Assembly: GCA_030151635.1 (NCBI GenBank)
Contig: JASLDF010000104.1
Span: 1 to 14,633 of the forward strand
Origin: Bacteroides sp.
Lineage (GTDB): Bacteria > Bacteroidota > Bacteroidia > Bacteroidales > Bacteroidaceae
DNA length: 14,633 nucleotides
Direction: 5' to 3'
Position numbers and translations under genes: made by a program. Below are positions 13,698 through 14,633 of this stretch, one piece after another. The stretch's first letter is position 1, and each line of letters starts with the position of its first letter. The notes under the pieces were generated by a model, which saw only the letters and a list, made by a program, of their open reading frames with translations, did no database searches and was not told where the DNA came from.

Positions 13698-14543
13698 TTA
13701 TTGAACGGTTTTTCTTATTTCACGAGGTGTAACACCAAATTGTTTTTTGCAATAGGTAGAGAAGTGAGATGCAGAAGAGAATTTAAACTCTTTAATGATC
13801 TGAGCAAAGTCAATACCTGGAGTTAACAATTGAGCTTTAACGTGTTTAGCTCTTTGTTTTAGAATCCAGTTGTATGGAGAGTCATCAAAGAACTCTTTAA
13901 ACTTTCTATTGAATGATCTTAAAGAGCATCCATAAAGTTCTGCTAGTTCTTCTACAGTTTTTACTTTTTGATAGTTTGCAATAACAAAGTCTTTAAAGTT
14001 TACTGTTCTGTTTAAGATAGGAGAGAAGAATTTCACCATCTCTTCTTTCTTGTAGAATCCTCTAAATACGAAGAAAACTTCTTGAAGCTTCATGTAGTGC
14101 AAGTGCATACATTGAAGTTTATTGTCTAAATAGAAGTTCATACTATCTAATACACGCATCATTCCTTCACCAATAGGCAATCCTAGATAATCATTTTTCT
14201 CCATTGGAAGTTGGGTGTATAAGCTTTCAAGAACAAGTTTATCACAAACATTAATGTGTTTGTCAAAGCAAAGAAGCACCATTTTAGTATCTGTAATTGC
14301 TTTACCAGAAATAGAACTATTTCTTGAGAAAGCTACCATGGTGTTGCTTTTATAAATTCTATAATCGAATTCATTGCTTCTAATCTCTAGCGTACCATCT
14401 ATTACAAATAAGAGGTAGTTAAGATTTTGTTGTTTTATTGAAAACTCTTCATTGGCTTCAATTGAATGTCTCGAAAAACCTGTGTAATGATCCGAAACAT
14501 AATTAGGGCAAGCTAAATGTTCCTTAATGTAAAGTGTCTTCAT
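13698..14543 (-). CDS. AraC family transcriptional regulator
   Basis: The 281-residue product has an N-terminal beta-rich, cupin-like region (about 20-95: LNYLLFVIDGTLEIRSNEFD, then NTMVAFSRNS) and a C-terminal AraC DNA-binding domain (about 183-279) with two helix-turn-helix motifs: VEELAELYGCSLRSFNRKF (197-215) and FAQIIKEFKFSSASHFSTYC (246-265), ending in the family signature KKQFGVTPREIR (266-277). There is no membrane segment or sensor kinase part, so it is a soluble one-component regulator rather than a hybrid two-component system. The N-terminal sequence does not reveal the ligand. It has its own terminator downstream and an 8-bp inverted repeat 67-87 bases upstream that could be an operator. 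Its target genes are unknown; nearness to nnrD and the GH20 gene is not evidence of control, as terminators isolate it. Confidence 0.93.
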   Translation of the reverse strand: MKTLYIKEHLACPNYVSDHYTGFSRHSIEANEEFSIKQQNLNYLLFVIDGTLEIRSNEFDYRIYKSNTMVAFSRNSSISGKAITDTKMVLLCFDKHINVCDKLVLESLYTQLPMEKNDYLGLPIGEGMMRVLDSMNFYLDNKLQCMHLHYMKLQEVFFVFRGFYKKEEMVKFFSPILNRTVNFKDFVIANYQKVKTVEELAELYGCSLRSFNRKFKEFFDDSPYNWILKQRAKHVKAQLLTPGIDFAQIIKEFKFSSASHFSTYCKKQFGVTPREIRKTVQ

Positions 14544-14609
14544 TGATCTGAATAATTAATAATTTTTTGCAGATGAATGTCTTGGAGTTTCTTTAAAGAT
14601 TACTGTATA

Positions 14610-14630
14610 TTCGTATTGATATAATACGAA
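14610..14630. repeat. 8-bp inverted repeat upstream of the AraC-type gene
   Basis: TTCGTATT (14610-14617) and AATACGAA (14623-14630) are exact reverse complements separated by 5 bases. It has no T tract directly after it in either direction, so it is not a clear terminator. It may be an operator for the regulator or the foot of a neighbouring gene beyond the window edge. Confidence 0.4.
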
Positions 14631-14633
14631 GGC

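Overview
The window looks like chromosomal DNA of a member of the Bacteroidota, most likely order Bacteroidales. The evidence is AT-rich sequence, several copies of the Bacteroides-type -7 promoter element TAnnTTTG, almost no Shine-Dalgarno sequences, a DUF4831 family protein, a DUF1573 exported protein, a lipoprotein with an acidic residue run after the lipid-bearing cysteine, and glycan-degrading GH95 and GH20 enzymes. No rRNA, tRNA, insertion sequence, integrase or CRISPR array was seen.

The left part (about 84-8526) lies on the plus strand. It carries an exported DUF1573 protein, the GTPase chaperone MeaB of the methylmalonyl-CoA mutase (propionate/succinate) pathway, an ABC-type AAA ATPase paired tightly with a DUF4435 TOPRIM-like protein, an inner-membrane phosphoethanolamine transferase of the EptA/MCR fold, and a secreted GH95 alpha-L-fucosidase. 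The ATPase/DUF4435 pair resembles in design the AriA/AriB pair of PARIS anti-phage systems and split OLD nucleases. It is the best candidate for an interesting system, but it sits 22 bp after meaB and may be a fixed core locus.

The right part (8611-14543) lies on the minus strand, read right to left. It carries an AraC-type regulator with its own terminator, an NAD(P)HX dehydratase whose fused epimerase half looks decayed, a secreted DUF4831 protein, and a GH20 beta-N-acetylhexosaminidase lipoprotein with a PA14-like tail. The two halves converge at 8527-8610 on a perfect 50-bp palindrome that should stop transcription from both sides.

Functionally, the fucosidase and hexosaminidase would trim fucose and N-acetylhexosamine from host-type glycans such as mucin or N-glycans, but there is no SusC/SusD pair here, so this is not a classical polysaccharide utilisation locus. 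MeaB and the NAD(P)HX repair enzyme are housekeeping functions. In three genes (DUF1573, GH95, DUF4831) the longest reading frame begins inside or right next to the -7 promoter element, so a downstream ATG before a signal peptide is the real start. The coordinates given here use those corrected starts.
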